Source: Alkalidesulfovibrio alkalitolerans DSM 16529 (lineage in GTDB: Bacteria > Desulfobacterota > Desulfovibrionia > Desulfovibrionales > Desulfovibrionaceae). Taken from it: a stretch of 64,000 bases of DNA. Every line of letters starts with the position of its first letter. The stretch's first letter is position 1. The stretch lies in the NCBI RefSeq assembly GCF_000422245.1, contig NZ_ATHI01000031.1, positions 1-64,000 of the forward strand. Direction: 5' to 3'. Shown piece by piece: positions 1-9,837 of the stretch. Below the pieces are notes generated by a model. The model did not search any database and had not been told where the DNA came from. It worked only from the letters and a program-made list of their open reading frames with translations. Made by a program: the position numbers and the translations under genes.

Positions 1-51
1 AGGGTTTGGCGTTTTCGCGGCAGCGTGGCAGAAGGCGTTCTGGAACTGTCC
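1..51. repeat. Dispersed palindromic element, right arm only (cut by window edge)
   Basis: The first ~50 bases, with TTTTCGCGGCAGCG near position 12 and GGAACTGTCCGG at the end, match the right arm of the ~125-bp palindrome at 21867-21992, which has TTTTCGCGGCAACG and a closing CAACAGTCTGG. The rest of the element would lie left of the window. The match is by eye and the copy is diverged. Confidence 0.5.
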
Positions 52-58
52 GGTCGCC

Positions 59-1342
59 TTATCGTTCCTCGATGGGTACGTAGCGTCGTTTTGGTGGGCC
101 CATGTAGACCTGACGCGGCCGATGGATCTTCTGGCCGGACCGTGATTCCTCGTACCAGTGGGCGATCCAGCCGGGCATGCGGCCAATGGCGAACATGACC
201 GGGAACATGTTCACGGGAATCCCCAAGGTACGCAGGATGATGCCCGAGTAGAAGTCCACGTTGGGGTAGAGCTTGCGCTCGATGAAGAAATCGTCGGACA
301 GGGCGGCCGCTTCCAATTCCTGGGCGATCTCGATGAGCGGGTCGCCGGTCATGTCCTGGTCGTGCAAAAGCTTGTGCGCCGCCTTCTTGAGGATCTTGGC
401 GCGTGGGTCGAAGCTTTTGTAGACGCGGTGGCCAAAGCCCATGAGCCGCATCTCGCGACGCTTCACCTTTTCCAGGTAGTCTTTCACGGTCATGCGGCCC
501 GCGCTGATGTTCTCCAGCATCTCGATGACCGCTGCGTTGGCCCCGCCGTGCAGGCGGCCCCACAGGGCGCAGATGCCTGCCGCGATGGAGGCGAAGAGGT
601 TGGCCTGCGAGGAGCCGACCATGCGCACCGTGGAGCAGGAGCAGTTCTGCTCGTGGTCGGCGTGCACGATGAGCACCAGCGAGAGAGCCTTGATCTGGGC
701 GCGCGTGGGCTCGAACTCCTTGTAGGGCACGGAGAACATCATGTGCAGAAAGTTGGAGCAGTAGCTGCGGTTGGGGTCGGGATACATGAACGGCCTGCCG
801 AGCGATTTGCGGTAGGCGAAGGCCGAGATGGTGCGCACCTTGGAGATGATCTTGGCCACGGCCAGCCGGAACTCTTCCTCGGTCTGGATGTCGAGCAAGT
901 CCGGGTGGTAGCTGGCGAAGGAGTTGATGACCGCCGAAAGGATGGACATGGGCTGGCCGTATGGCGGGAAGCCCTCGAAATGGTGCAGCAGGTCTTCATG
1001 CAGCAGTTCTTGCGAGGAGAGCATTTCGCGGAAGGCCGCTCGCTCGGTCTGGCTCGGCAAGTGACCGAAGATGAGCAGCATGGCCGTTTCGATGAAGGAG
1101 CTGTGCTCGGCCAGTTCCTCGATCGGATACCCGCGATAGCGCAGGATGCCGTTCTCGCCGTCCACGAAGGTGATTTCGCTCTTGCAAGAGCCGGTGTTGG
1201 CGTAACCGGGGTCGAAGGTGATGAGCCCTGTTTCCTGGCGCAGCTTGCTGATGTCCAGGGCGCGTTCGCCTTCCGAGCCTTCGATGAGGGGCAGTTCGAT
1301 GGTCTTGCCGTCGATGGTAAGGATGGCCTTTTTCTGCTCCAT
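59..1342 (-). CDS. gltA: Citrate synthase (type II, GltA-like)
   Basis: Condenses oxaloacetate and acetyl-CoA to citrate in the cytoplasm. The 427-residue product has the normal bacterial length. It shows the family signatures HADHEQNCSCSTVRMVGS, the LHGGANAAV segment with the substrate-binding His, GFGHRVYKSFDPRAK with the second active-site His, and NVDFYSGI near the C-terminus with the catalytic Asp. I chose the ATG at 1342 (MEQKKAILTIDG) because that is where homology to GltA N-termini begins; the frame stays open for 85 more codons upstream but the added peptide is Arg/Pro-rich and unlike the family. The gene is divergent from the sigma-54 activator that starts at 1575, with about 230 bp between them. 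Identification is firm; a methylcitrate synthase role cannot be excluded from sequence alone. Confidence 0.95.
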   Translation of the reverse strand: MEQKKAILTIDGKTIELPLIEGSEGERALDISKLRQETGLITFDPGYANTGSCKSEITFVDGENGILRYRGYPIEELAEHSSFIETAMLLIFGHLPSQTERAAFREMLSSQELLHEDLLHHFEGFPPYGQPMSILSAVINSFASYHPDLLDIQTEEEFRLAVAKIISKVRTISAFAYRKSLGRPFMYPDPNRSYCSNFLHMMFSVPYKEFEPTRAQIKALSLVLIVHADHEQNCSCSTVRMVGSSQANLFASIAAGICALWGRLHGGANAAVIEMLENISAGRMTVKDYLEKVKRREMRLMGFGHRVYKSFDPRAKILKKAAHKLLHDQDMTGDPLIEIAQELEAAALSDDFFIERKLYPNVDFYSGIILRTLGIPVNMFPVMFAIGRMPGWIAHWYEESRSGQKIHRPRQVYMGPPKRRYVPIEER

Positions 1343-1574
1343 ATGTAAGAAAACCTCGTCGTGTGTCCGGATTGTTCGCCGTGTGCCAGGCCTTGTGGGA
1401 CAAGGCTTCCCGATCTTGGCCCAGACGGTGCGAATCAATTTCTCTAAACGATATTCGCCTCGAAGTCCATGCAGAGAAGTTCGCTCGCCCTCGCCCCTGC
1501 TTGCGCCGCCGCGCTCCTTGGGGTAGCAGGGAAGCGGCGCGGGGCATGGGGGGCGGGCCGTAAAGAGGTTGTTC

Positions 1575-3365
<1,791 letters not shown>

Positions 3366-3372
3366 CGCCCAC

Positions 3373-3422
3373 ATGTGCCGCAATGTGTCATGATACATGT
3401 GTCATATGTGCCAAATGTGGCT
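3373..3422 (+). promoter_or_regulatory. Cluster of five ATGTGNC repeats, candidate enhancer (UAS)
   Basis: ATGTGCC at 3373, ATGTGTCAT at 3383 and again at 3397, ATGTGCC at 3406 and ATGTGGC at 3415. A TGTGCC...GGCACA inverted pair spans 3407-3431. The block sits 100-150 bp upstream of the sigma-54 promoter at 3522, the usual enhancer distance. Binding by the 1575-3365 activator is inference. Confidence 0.6.
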
Positions 3423-3521
3423 TATGGCACATTCTCCAGCGCAGGTCGGCTATTCGCCGAAATCTTTATAAACATTTGTAATAAAAGGATTTGTATTCGC
3501 CGACGGGCGTCCTTCGCGCAT

Positions 3522-3537
3522 TGGTACGGGCCTTGCT
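3522..3537 (+). promoter_or_regulatory. Sigma-54 (-24/-12) promoter
   Basis: TGGTACGGGCCTTGCT matches the consensus TGGYACRNNNNTTGCW at every defined position, with the required 10 bases between GG and GC. A start site near 3548 would leave a short leader with the GAGGGGG ribosome-binding site before the ATG at 3567. Confidence 0.85.
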
Positions 3538-3566
3538 CATTGCCTGGATGAGAGGGGGAACGTTTC

Positions 3567-3896
3567 ATGCCCGATGTACTGAGGGGATTGGACATCGGCG
3601 CACGCTCCCTCGGACAGGCGACCCCGGTCCTGGTCGCCTGTCTGGGGAGCAAGGCGCAAGCCAAGGCGCAACTCGACGCGGTCGGCGATGTCGCCAGGCG
3701 CTTCGGTCCGAGCCTTCAGGTCTACGCCGTGGACGAAGAGGAACTGCCTGGCATGAGGGGAAGGCTGGGACTTCACGGCACGCCGACCTTCCTGCTGTTC
3801 TGGGGGGGCAGGGAGCGGGATCGCTTCGTGGGGGAAGCGGAGTCCATGGCGCTTGAGCGCTTCGTGCGCCATGCGCTCGGCAAGGACGCATCATAA
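3567..3896 (+). CDS. Thioredoxin-fold protein without a CXXC pair
   Basis: 109 residues. Spacing of secondary structure and the segment GLHGTPTFLLFW (with the cis-Pro of thioredoxins) indicate a thioredoxin fold. The usual WCGPC active site is replaced by VACLGSKA, leaving one Cys near residue 27, so a classical dithiol reductase activity is unlikely; single-Cys peroxidase-like, glutathionylation-type or purely binding roles are possible. No signal peptide is visible, so it is probably cytoplasmic. It is the only gene between the sigma-54 promoter at 3522 and the hairpin terminator at 4089-4142, so it appears monocistronic and under control of the adjacent PAS-type activator. Function unknown. 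Confidence 0.75.
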   Translation: MPDVLRGLDIGARSLGQATPVLVACLGSKAQAKAQLDAVGDVARRFGPSLQVYAVDEEELPGMRGRLGLHGTPTFLLFWGGRERDRFVGEAESMALERFVRHALGKDAS

Positions 3897-4088
3897 GGGA
3901 TTACGCGTCTGCGGCGGGGTTGTCTGCCACAGGACGCATGCCATACGCCACCAGGACGGCCGCACGTAGCATGAAGCGCCATTCGAACCGGCGCGAGGCG
4001 AAGGGATTCGGACAGGACGAACCGTTCGACGCATGATGGCGAGGGGGATGGCCGATCCTGGGGCGTAAAATTTGATCACGAGACGCGG

Positions 4089-4142
4089 GCCGTCGCCCAT
4101 GCGCATCGGGGGGAGGCGCATGGGCGACGGCTCTGCCTTTTT
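4089..4142 (+). terminator. Rho-independent terminator
   Basis: A perfect 16-bp stem (GCCGTCGCCCATGCGC at 4089-4104 with its complement at 4116-4131), an 11-nt loop and then TCTGCCTTTTT. It probably ends the thioredoxin-fold transcript, although it lies ~190 nt past the stop codon. Confidence 0.75.
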
Positions 4143-4346
4143 GCACAGTCTGGTCTGGCGGGCGTGCCCCGCTTTTCACAGACTTTCCACATTTTTTGCT
4201 TGCGAACCTGAAAAAATGCGTTTTCCGCTGGCGTTTTCCATGGACCTGGGGTAGACAGCAAGTACCCCCTCCTGTCATGCGTCATCTGTTGGCGCATCGC
4301 AGTTCCTTCGCCCGGCCGCCCGGTCGGCCGGGCGAAGGTTTTTTTG
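4143..4346 (+). ncRNA. Candidate small transcript ending in a strong terminator
   Basis: The interval between the terminator at 4089-4142 and a second plus-strand terminator at 4305-4346 (14-bp stem CCTTCGCCCGGCCG with complement, followed by TTTTTTT) contains no credible gene. A terminator with a plus-strand T-run needs something transcribed towards it, so a ~100-150 nt RNA is possible. I see no convincing promoter and recognise no RNA family. Confidence 0.3.
4305..4346 (+). terminator. Rho-independent terminator
   Basis: The arms at 4305-4318 and 4325-4338 are perfectly complementary and are followed by seven Ts on the plus strand. Confidence 0.8.
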
Positions 4347-4355
4347 AGGTGTTGA

Positions 4356-4405
4356 CCAGCAAAAGGCCGGGGCCGCGCAACCGCACGGCCCCGGCCTTTT
4401 GCTGG
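4356..4405 (-). terminator. Terminator hairpin of the lipoprotein gene
   Basis: A 20-bp inverted repeat (CCAGCAAAAGGCCGGGGCCG and its complement) just past the stop codon at 4433. The A/T tracts are built into the stem, so it can work in both directions. Confidence 0.7.
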
Positions 4406-4432
4406 CGGAATGGCAGGGCGGCTCTCGCCGAA

Positions 4433-4876
4433 TTATTCGGTGATCGTCACTGTCAGGGAGGCGTAGACCTCGTCCGTGGGGCGCTTGTCCGGGCCCATGC
4501 GCCGTATTTCCACCACGGCTTCGCCCGCGTCGAGGCAGACGAAGGAATACACGAACCTGCCGCTTTGGCCCTTGCTTTTCTCGTAGCCTGAGGGGGGCAG
4601 AAAGCGGAAGCCGGCGAAGTGCATGAAGCGCGGATTGTATTCGGGCTCATCCGATACCGGGGTGTCGGCCGTGAGGATGACCGTCAGCGAGAGGTAGTCG
4701 CCCGCCGGGATGCTGATGGCGGTCGTCTCACCCTGTTCGAGGGTCAGGTTGTGGTCATCGGGCGACCACAATGGTCCGCCGCGCGAGGCGATGCCGCAGG
4801 CTGAAAGGCTCAAGGCGAGGCACGCCAGGACGGCGAGCCGCATGGCGATGTTGATGGTGTGCGGGATGCGGGGCAT
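4433..4876 (-). CDS. Predicted lipoprotein, possible chagasin (I42)-like fold
   Basis: 147 residues. A lipoprotein signal peptide ends in the lipobox LSAC, with Cys at about residue 27. The mature part resembles proteinase-inhibitor I42 (chagasin) proteins in layout: an early beta segment LEQGETTAISIPAGDY and a late segment GRFVYSFVCLDAGEAVVEIRR. The diagnostic NPTTGY motif is not clearly present, so this assignment is tentative. The ATG at 4876 has GAGGAGG directly upstream and supersedes longer open starts. It follows the YkgJ-family gene in the same direction (35 bp gap), so the two may be co-transcribed. Probably exported and anchored to a membrane. Confidence 0.7.
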   Translation of the reverse strand: MPRIPHTINIAMRLAVLACLALSLSACGIASRGGPLWSPDDHNLTLEQGETTAISIPAGDYLSLTVILTADTPVSDEPEYNPRFMHFAGFRFLPPSGYEKSKGQSGRFVYSFVCLDAGEAVVEIRRMGPDKRPTDEVYASLTVTITE

Positions 4877-4910
4877 GGCTATTCCTCCTCGTGTGTCGTC
4901 CGGGAAGGCG

Positions 4911-5681
4911 TCAGTCCCGTTTGCGAAGTGTCGGACAGTCGCCGAACAGGACCAGTTCCACCCAGTCCATGGCGAAATCGAGCGCGGCCTCTTCGTCGGC
5001 GAAGACCGTTTCCTGACGGGGGGCATCGCATTCGAGTCTCGCAAACAACTTCATGTCGGCTGCGAAGCGCTGGAAATTGTCCACCTGGAAAAGCGCCATC
5101 AGAACCATGGTGGCCTTCCGCGCGTCGATGGCGTCGCCGGTTTTTTTCTGCCTGGCGAGCAACCGCACGTAGCGGTCGTTGCGCTCGTTATAGGCGATAA
5201 GCCCCTGGTCGGAGAGCCAGGCCGGGGTGTCCCATTCCTTGTCCTCGGCAAAACCCTTGCAATGCGGCTCGCGCACCAGAAAGAACTGCTCCGCTATACC
5301 GCCGTCTCCGGTCAGGCGGGAGGCGCGGCCGATGGGATAGGTGCGGCAGGCGCCGGGTCGGTTCTCGTAGACCGAGCAGCCGTTTTGGCGCACGAACGGG
5401 CAGGGGCGGCCGGGGGCGTCGAGCATGCGCAGGCGCAGCACCGGAAAGCCGGTGTCCGGCGCGGTGCCGATCTCGGCGTGGGCGGCGATGAAGTCGCGGC
5501 TGCTTTGCGACAGGCCGCGCCTGAGCCTGAGCACGTCGTAGGGCGTGAGCATCAGGGTCAGGTCGCCGCAGCAGGCGTTGAAACAGGCCACGTCCGGATG
5601 GCAGGCGAAGCGGAAACGCTCGCCCGGGCGCACCTCCGGGAGTGTGTCGAGAAAGGCCTGCGTGGCGTCGCGCTCGGTCAT
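4911..5681 (-). CDS. YkgJ-family cysteine-cluster protein
   Basis: 256 residues. The N-terminal two thirds carry the zinc- or iron-chelating Cys pattern of the family: CFNACCGD near residue 33, CPFVRQNGC near 95, then a Cys in RPGACRTYP and one in EPHC. The C-terminal ~90 residues are helical and not recognised. Members are cytoplasmic, some are linked to metal-centre assembly, and their precise role is unknown. The start has AAGGAGAATCC before the ATG. The gene stands between hcpR and the lipoprotein. A second member occurs at 42364-42834. Confidence 0.85.
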   Translation of the reverse strand: MTERDATQAFLDTLPEVRPGERFRFACHPDVACFNACCGDLTLMLTPYDVLRLRRGLSQSSRDFIAAHAEIGTAPDTGFPVLRLRMLDAPGRPCPFVRQNGCSVYENRPGACRTYPIGRASRLTGDGGIAEQFFLVREPHCKGFAEDKEWDTPAWLSDQGLIAYNERNDRYVRLLARQKKTGDAIDARKATMVLMALFQVDNFQRFAADMKLFARLECDAPRQETVFADEEAALDFAMDWVELVLFGDCPTLRKRD

Positions 5682-5745
5682 GGATTCTCCTTGGCCATCG
5701 GGAAAGAGCCGACATACCCGCTCGGCGGATCGAAGGCAAGGTGGG

Positions 5746-6423
5746 CTACAGCCGCTCCCGCCCTTCGGCCAGGGCCTGCAATCTGTCCTCGTCGTGGATC
5801 GATATCTCGTTGCCCTCCACGTCGATGTAGCCCGCCTCGGTCATCTTCTTGAGCACACGCGAGAGCGTCTCGGGGATGGTGCCCAGAAGGCTCGCCAACT
5901 GTCCTTTGGGCAGGTCCAGGCGAAGTCGCGCACGGCCCTGGTCCGCGTGCAGGAGCAGAAGATGCGCGGCTAGTCGTTCGGGCACTTCCTTCAGCGACAG
6001 CGCCTCGATGGTACGTGCGAAACCCTTGAGGCGGATGGAAAGGATGGCCAGCATGTTCAGCGCCAGATCCGGATCGCCCGCCACCAGGTCGCGAAAGGCC
6101 CTGCGCGGGATGAAAACCAGGCGCGAGTCCTCCATGGCCATGGCGCTGGCTGGGTACGCACCGCCCGCGAAGACCGGCACCTCGGCGAAAAGTTCTCCGG
6201 GTCCGAGAATGTGCAGTATCTGCTCCTTGCCCAGGGGCGAGAGTTTGAAGACCTTCACCTTGCCCTCGACGATGCCGTAAAGCCCGGCGGCCTCGTCGCC
6301 CTCGCGGATGATCTCCGCGCCGCGCTCGGCTTTTTTGGTATTGGCGATGCGGGCAAGGGACTGGGCCTGGCCATCGGGCAGGCCGTTGAAAAAGGATATG
6401 GAGCGGATGATGTCCGGTGTCAT
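5746..6423 (-). CDS. hcpR: CRP/FNR-family regulator HcpR
   Basis: 225 residues: N-terminal cyclic-nucleotide-binding-type beta barrel (about 10-120), long dimerisation helix, and C-terminal winged HTH with LASLLGTIPETLSRVLKKM as recognition region. It lacks the N-terminal Cys cluster of FNR, so it does not sense through an FNR-type Fe-S cluster. It is divergent from hcp with a 125-bp intergenic region holding the palindrome TTGATCTAAGTCAA. In Desulfovibrio and relatives HcpR proteins control hcp and nitrosative-stress genes through TTGAC-type palindromes, which fits the four copies seen in this window. The name rests on family, divergent position and operator type. Confidence 0.88.
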   Translation of the reverse strand: MTPDIIRSISFFNGLPDGQAQSLARIANTKKAERGAEIIREGDEAAGLYGIVEGKVKVFKLSPLGKEQILHILGPGELFAEVPVFAGGAYPASAMAMEDSRLVFIPRRAFRDLVAGDPDLALNMLAILSIRLKGFARTIEALSLKEVPERLAAHLLLLHADQGRARLRLDLPKGQLASLLGTIPETLSRVLKKMTEAGYIDVEGNEISIHDEDRLQALAEGRERL

Positions 6424-6462
6424 TTCGTAGCCTCTGAAATTTTTTTTGAAAGAGCAGGCTGT

Positions 6463-6476
6463 TTGATCTAAGTCAA
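6463..6476. promoter_or_regulatory. HcpR-type operator 1 (hcpR-hcp intergenic)
   Basis: TTGATCTAAGTCAA, a near-perfect palindrome, 72 bp upstream of the hcp start codon and 40 bp upstream of the hcpR start. It can serve activation of hcp and autoregulation. Confidence 0.8.
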
Positions 6477-6547
6477 GGCTTGAATGGGAGGACTTCGCCA
6501 CATTGGGCTCACCAGACGGCACAAACCTACCTAACAAGGAGAAAGCC

Positions 6548-8185
6548 ATGTTTTGCTACCAGTGTGAACAGACCGCGGCGGGAACCGGATGCACCAAGGT
6601 TGGCGTGTGCGGCAAGCAACCCGACGTCGCCGCTCTTCAGGATCTTCTCGTCTACTTCCAGAAAGGCCTGGCCCAGGTGGCCCTAGCCGCCCGCGAAAAG
6701 GGCGTTTACGACGCCTCGCTCGGCCACTTCATGGCCAGGGCCATCTTCTCCACCCTGACCAACGTCGATTTCGACGGCGCGCGCCTGATCGAACTGATCC
6801 GCGAGACGGTCTCGCGGCGCGACGCCCTGGCCGCCAAGGTCAAGGCTGCGGGCGGAAGCGTTCCCCGGGGACCGGCCACCCTCGCTCCGGCCGCCGACCA
6901 AGCGGGCATGATCGCCCAGGGCGAGGAGCACGGTATCGAGAAAGACCCCGAGCTGAACGCGGACATCAAGTCCCTTAAGCAGACCCTGATCTACGGCCTG
7001 AAAGGCGTGAGCGCCTATGCCGACCACGCCGCCATCCTCGGCCAGGAGGACGACGAGGTCTACAAGTTCCTGCAAGAGGCCCTGGCCGCCACCGAGCGCC
7101 TGGATCTGCCCCTGGACAAATGGGTCGGAATGGTCCTCGAATGCGGCCGCATCAATCTGCGCGCCATGGAACTGCTCGACGCCGGCAACACCGGCACCTA
7201 CGGCCATCCCGTGCCCACCTCCGTGCCTCTTGGGGCCAAGGCGGGCAAGGCCATCGTGATCTCGGGCCACGACCTGAAGGATTTGCAGATGCTCCTGGAG
7301 CAGACTGTGGGAAAGGGCATCAACATCTACACCCACGGTGAGATGATCCCCACCCACGGCTACCCCGAACTGAAGAAGCACCCCCATTTCTTCGGCCATT
7401 TCGGCACGGCCTGGCAGAACCAGCAGAAGGAATTCGGAGAGTTCCCCGGCGCGATCCTGATGACCACCAACTGTCTGCAGCGTCCGCGCAATGAGTACAT
7501 GGACAACATCTTCACCACCGGCCTGGTGGCCTGGCCGGGCGCGCAGCACATCGCCGAGAAGGCCGACGGCAGCAAGGACTTCTCGCCCGTCATCGAGAAG
7601 GCCCTGGCCATGCCCGGCTATCCGGCCGACACGGACAAGGGCTCGGTTTTGGTCGGCTTCGGCCGCAACACGGTCATGTCCGTGGCCGACAAGGTCATCG
7701 AAGCGGTCAAGGGGGGCGCGATCAAGCACTTCTTCCTCGTGGGCGGCTGCGACGGCGCCAAGCCGGGCCGAAACTACTACACCGAGTTCGTCGAGAAGGC
7801 CCCCAAAGACACCGTGATCCTGACCCTGGCTTGCGGCAAGTTCCGTTTCTTCGACAAGCAGCTCGGCGACATCGGCGGCATTCCGCGCCTGCTCGACGTG
7901 GGCCAGTGCAACGACGCCTACTCTGCCATCCAGATTGCCGTGGCCCTGTCCAAGGCTTTTGATTGCGGGGTCAACGACCTGCCTCTGTCGCTCATCCTCT
8001 CCTGGTATGAGCAAAAGGCTGTGGCCATCCTGCTGACGCTTCTGTACCTCGGCATCAAGAACATCCGCATCGGACCTTCGCTGCCGGCGTTCCTGACGCC
8101 CAACGTGCTGAACGTCCTGGTGCAGAACTACAACATCATGCCGATCACCACTCCCGACCAAGATCTGAAGGCCATCCTCGGCTAA
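6548..8185 (+). CDS. hcp: Hybrid cluster protein (hydroxylamine/NO reductase), class I
   Basis: 545 residues. The N-terminal motif MFCYQCEQTAAGTGCTKVGVC has the CX2C-X8-C-X5-C spacing of the strict-anaerobe (class I) proteins that carry a [4Fe-4S] proximal cluster. Ligands of the hybrid 4Fe-2O-2S cluster are recognisable in GKGINIYTHGEMIP, TTNCLQRP, the GGCDGAKPGRNYY block, LTLACGKFRFF and VGQCNDAYSA. Hcp reduces NO and/or hydroxylamine in the cytoplasm under nitrosative stress. The ATG at 6548 has AAGGAG upstream; the frame is open further 5' but that stretch contains the operator region. It ends in a strong terminator at 8214-8256. Confidence 0.97.
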   Translation: MFCYQCEQTAAGTGCTKVGVCGKQPDVAALQDLLVYFQKGLAQVALAAREKGVYDASLGHFMARAIFSTLTNVDFDGARLIELIRETVSRRDALAAKVKAAGGSVPRGPATLAPAADQAGMIAQGEEHGIEKDPELNADIKSLKQTLIYGLKGVSAYADHAAILGQEDDEVYKFLQEALAATERLDLPLDKWVGMVLECGRINLRAMELLDAGNTGTYGHPVPTSVPLGAKAGKAIVISGHDLKDLQMLLEQTVGKGINIYTHGEMIPTHGYPELKKHPHFFGHFGTAWQNQQKEFGEFPGAILMTTNCLQRPRNEYMDNIFTTGLVAWPGAQHIAEKADGSKDFSPVIEKALAMPGYPADTDKGSVLVGFGRNTVMSVADKVIEAVKGGAIKHFFLVGGCDGAKPGRNYYTEFVEKAPKDTVILTLACGKFRFFDKQLGDIGGIPRLLDVGQCNDAYSAIQIAVALSKAFDCGVNDLPLSLILSWYEQKAVAILLTLLYLGIKNIRIGPSLPAFLTPNVLNVLVQNYNIMPITTPDQDLKAILG

Positions 8186-8213
8186 AAGACCCTCTCCAGC
8201 CTTCCTTGCACGC

Positions 8214-8256
8214 GGGCGGGGCTCTCTCTTCCGAAAACGAAGAGAGAGCCCCGCCC
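8214..8256 (+). terminator. Rho-independent terminator of hcp
   Basis: An 18-bp perfect stem GGGCGGGGCTCTCTCTTC with its complement and a 7-nt loop, 28 nt past the hcp stop codon. Confidence 0.8.
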
Positions 8257-8380
8257 AGAGCGTTGAAAGGGCGTCGTCTGCGGCGTTGCTTCGAGAACGC
8301 CGGACCCTCGCGTATATCATTATACGCGTCGGCCCCGGCGTTCTCTCGCGCCTTGCATCCGACACCCTTTGAATGCTCTG
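8256..8380. repeat. Dispersed ~125-bp palindromic element, copy 1
   Basis: Begins CAGAGCGTTGAAAGGG and ends CCCTTTGAATGCTCTG (outer arms complementary). It contains GGCGTTGC, GAGAACGCCGG, the core CGCGTATATCATTATACGCG, CCGGCGTTCTC and GCGCCTTGC. The same modules occur in the same order in the copies at 9838, 21867, 25794 and 57483. Confidence 0.8.
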
Positions 8381-8434
8381 GGAAGTTGAAAGGGCGCCGT
8401 CTACGGCGTTGCTCTGAGAGCGCAGTGTCTTCCC
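8381..8434. repeat. Partial copy of the dispersed palindrome (left arm)
   Basis: TTGAAAGGGCGCCGTCTACGGCGTTGC repeats the first ~40 bases of the adjacent element almost exactly. It is then closed by its own short arms (GGAAG...CTTCC). This looks like a tandem duplication with internal deletion. Confidence 0.65.
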
Positions 8435-8493
8435 ACCTGTGACGCCTCGCCATGAATGAAAAAAACAGGATGAACGTGAAAAAAATCGCCGAA

Positions 8494-8507
8494 TTGACTT
8501 GGATCAA
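8494..8507. promoter_or_regulatory. HcpR-type operator 2 (frdX-like gene)
   Basis: TTGACTTGGATCAA, 70 bp upstream of the start codon at 8577. Same palindrome class as operator 1. Confidence 0.8.
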
Positions 8508-8576
8508 TGGTCTTTCCCGCTTGCGGGCCTAGAAGAAGGCTGTACGATGAACGAACAAGCAAGGGAGAAACAAATC

Positions 8577-9377
8577 ATGACCATCACCAACATAGTCCGC
8601 AAGATCGTGGAAATCGACGAAGAGAAGTGCGACGGCTGCGGAGCCTGCATCCCATCCTGCGCCGAAGGCGCGTTGGCCATCGTGGATGGCAAAGCCCGCA
8701 TTGTGAAGGATCTTTACTGCGACGGCCTGGGCGCGTGCCTGGGCGCGTGCCCGCGCGACGCCCTGACGATCATCGAGCGCGAGGCCGAGGAGTTCGACGA
8801 GGCCGCCGCCCATGCCCACGTCGCCCGCATGAAGGCCGAGGAAGAAGCCGCCAGGGCCAGACCCGTGACGCTTGGCTGCGGTTGTCCCGGCTCGGCCATG
8901 ATCGAGATGAAGCGCGAGCCCGCGAAAAAGGCCAAACCCACGAGTCCCTGCGCCTGCTTCGGGGATTTCGGCGAGCCCGAAGAGAAGGCCGCGAAGCCTG
9001 AATCGACGCTCTCGCACTGGCCGGTCAAGATCAAGCTCGTTCCTCCGCATGCGCCCTTCCTGCGCGGCGCGGACCTGATCGTGGCCGCCGATTGCGCGCC
9101 CGTGGCCCTGGCCGGGTTCAACCCCAATGTGCTGGCGGGCAAGGTCGTCATGATCGGCTGCCCCAAATTCGACGACGCGCAGGAATACCTGGCCAAGTTC
9201 AAAGCCATCCTCACCCAGTCGGGCGTGGCCAGCGTCACCGTGCTGCGTATGGAGGTTCCCTGCTGCACCGGGCTGTCACATCTCGTGCACCGCGCAGCCG
9301 AGGAAACCGGGTCGAGGGTGCCGCTCAAGGATATTGTCATCACCAGAAATGGTGATATGGTGGAGTCCATGCTCTGA
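8577..9377 (+). CDS. frdX: Two-[4Fe-4S] ferredoxin-domain Fe-S protein (FrdX-like)
   Basis: 266 residues. The N-terminal 2x[4Fe-4S] ferredoxin domain (about 10-65) has CDGCGACIPSC and a second Cys set CDGLGACLGAC. It is followed by a Glu/Ala-rich linker (75-100), a Cys-rich middle (GCGCPGSA and PCACFG, about 100-125) and a C-terminal domain with Cys in VAADC, MIGCP and EVPCCTG. It is the likely electron donor to Hcp or a related reductase and is probably cytoplasmic. The ATG at 8577 is chosen for the AGGGAG 8-9 nt upstream; an in-frame ATG at 8544 lacks one. It sits downstream of hcp but has its own HcpR-type operator and a terminator at 9388-9426. Genes of this type are described as HcpR targets in Desulfovibrio. 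Confidence 0.85.
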   Translation: MTITNIVRKIVEIDEEKCDGCGACIPSCAEGALAIVDGKARIVKDLYCDGLGACLGACPRDALTIIEREAEEFDEAAAHAHVARMKAEEEAARARPVTLGCGCPGSAMIEMKREPAKKAKPTSPCACFGDFGEPEEKAAKPESTLSHWPVKIKLVPPHAPFLRGADLIVAADCAPVALAGFNPNVLAGKVVMIGCPKFDDAQEYLAKFKAILTQSGVASVTVLRMEVPCCTGLSHLVHRAAEETGSRVPLKDIVITRNGDMVESML

Positions 9378-9387
9378 AAACGGCTTC

Positions 9388-9426
9388 GCCTCGGTCAGAC
9401 CTGCCCGCCGAAGGGCGGGTCGAGGC
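9388..9426 (+). terminator. Hairpin terminator after the frdX-like gene
   Basis: Nested arms GCCTCG...CGAGGC and CCCGCC-gaa-GGGCGG, starting 11 nt after the stop codon. There is no clear T-run. Confidence 0.5.
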
Positions 9427-9567
9427 TTGGCTAGCGTTTGACAGGGAAAGGTGTTTTTGTCTCACCCCTGTTGCAAAAAGGACATGAACGTGCTTTTTGC
9501 ATCTGGTGGAAGAGAACCAGTGCACAACCCACGTCCGCCTTGCGGCGGCACAAAACGGAGGAAGACC

Positions 9568-9759
9568 ATGGGCAAGAATGTCGTGATTGACGAGGACGCC
9601 TGCATTGGCTGCGAAACCTGCGTGGAACTGGCTCCGAACACCTTCGCCTTCAACGAGTCCGTGGGCAAGGCCTATGTGACCAACCCCGACGGCAACTCCG
9701 AGGACGAAATCCAGGAGGCCATCGATACCTGTCCCGCCCAGTGCATTTCCTGGGAATAA
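9568..9759 (+). CDS. Single-cluster [4Fe-4S] ferredoxin
   Basis: 63 residues, very close in length and pattern to Desulfovibrio ferredoxin I: CIGCETC near residue 12, then a lone Cys in DTCP near residue 55 completing the cluster ligands, and an acidic surface. It is a soluble low-potential electron carrier, for instance for pyruvate:ferredoxin oxidoreductase. The ATG at 9568 is preceded by CGGAGGAAG. The frame is open further upstream but that stretch is not ferredoxin-like. It is followed by a strong terminator. It has no HcpR palindrome of its own, so it may be constitutive. Confidence 0.95.
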   Translation: MGKNVVIDEDACIGCETCVELAPNTFAFNESVGKAYVTNPDGNSEDEIQEAIDTCPAQCISWE

Positions 9760-9779
9760 GGGGCTGACAACAAAAAAAT

Positions 9780-9813
9780 CAGCGGCCGGGAGGGGGAACC
9801 TCTCCCGGCCGCT
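9780..9813 (+). terminator. Rho-independent terminator of the ferredoxin gene
   Basis: AGCGGCCGGGAG / CTCTCCCGGCCGCT stem, 20 nt after the stop codon, flanked by A-rich sequence on the left so that it also suits a minus-strand transcript. Confidence 0.7.
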
Positions 9814-9837
9814 CAAGTTGCTGACGCACGTTGTTCC

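Noticed and set aside
158-1348. Long open frame on the strand opposite citrate synthase, and similar long antisense frames opposite hcp (6683-8365), nrfA (16091-17851), lysS (24796-25998) and glmS (47146-48870).
   Set aside because: They are produced by GC-rich third positions of the real genes; the translations are His/Val/Gly/Leu-rich with no domain, and the opposite strand has a certain gene in each case.
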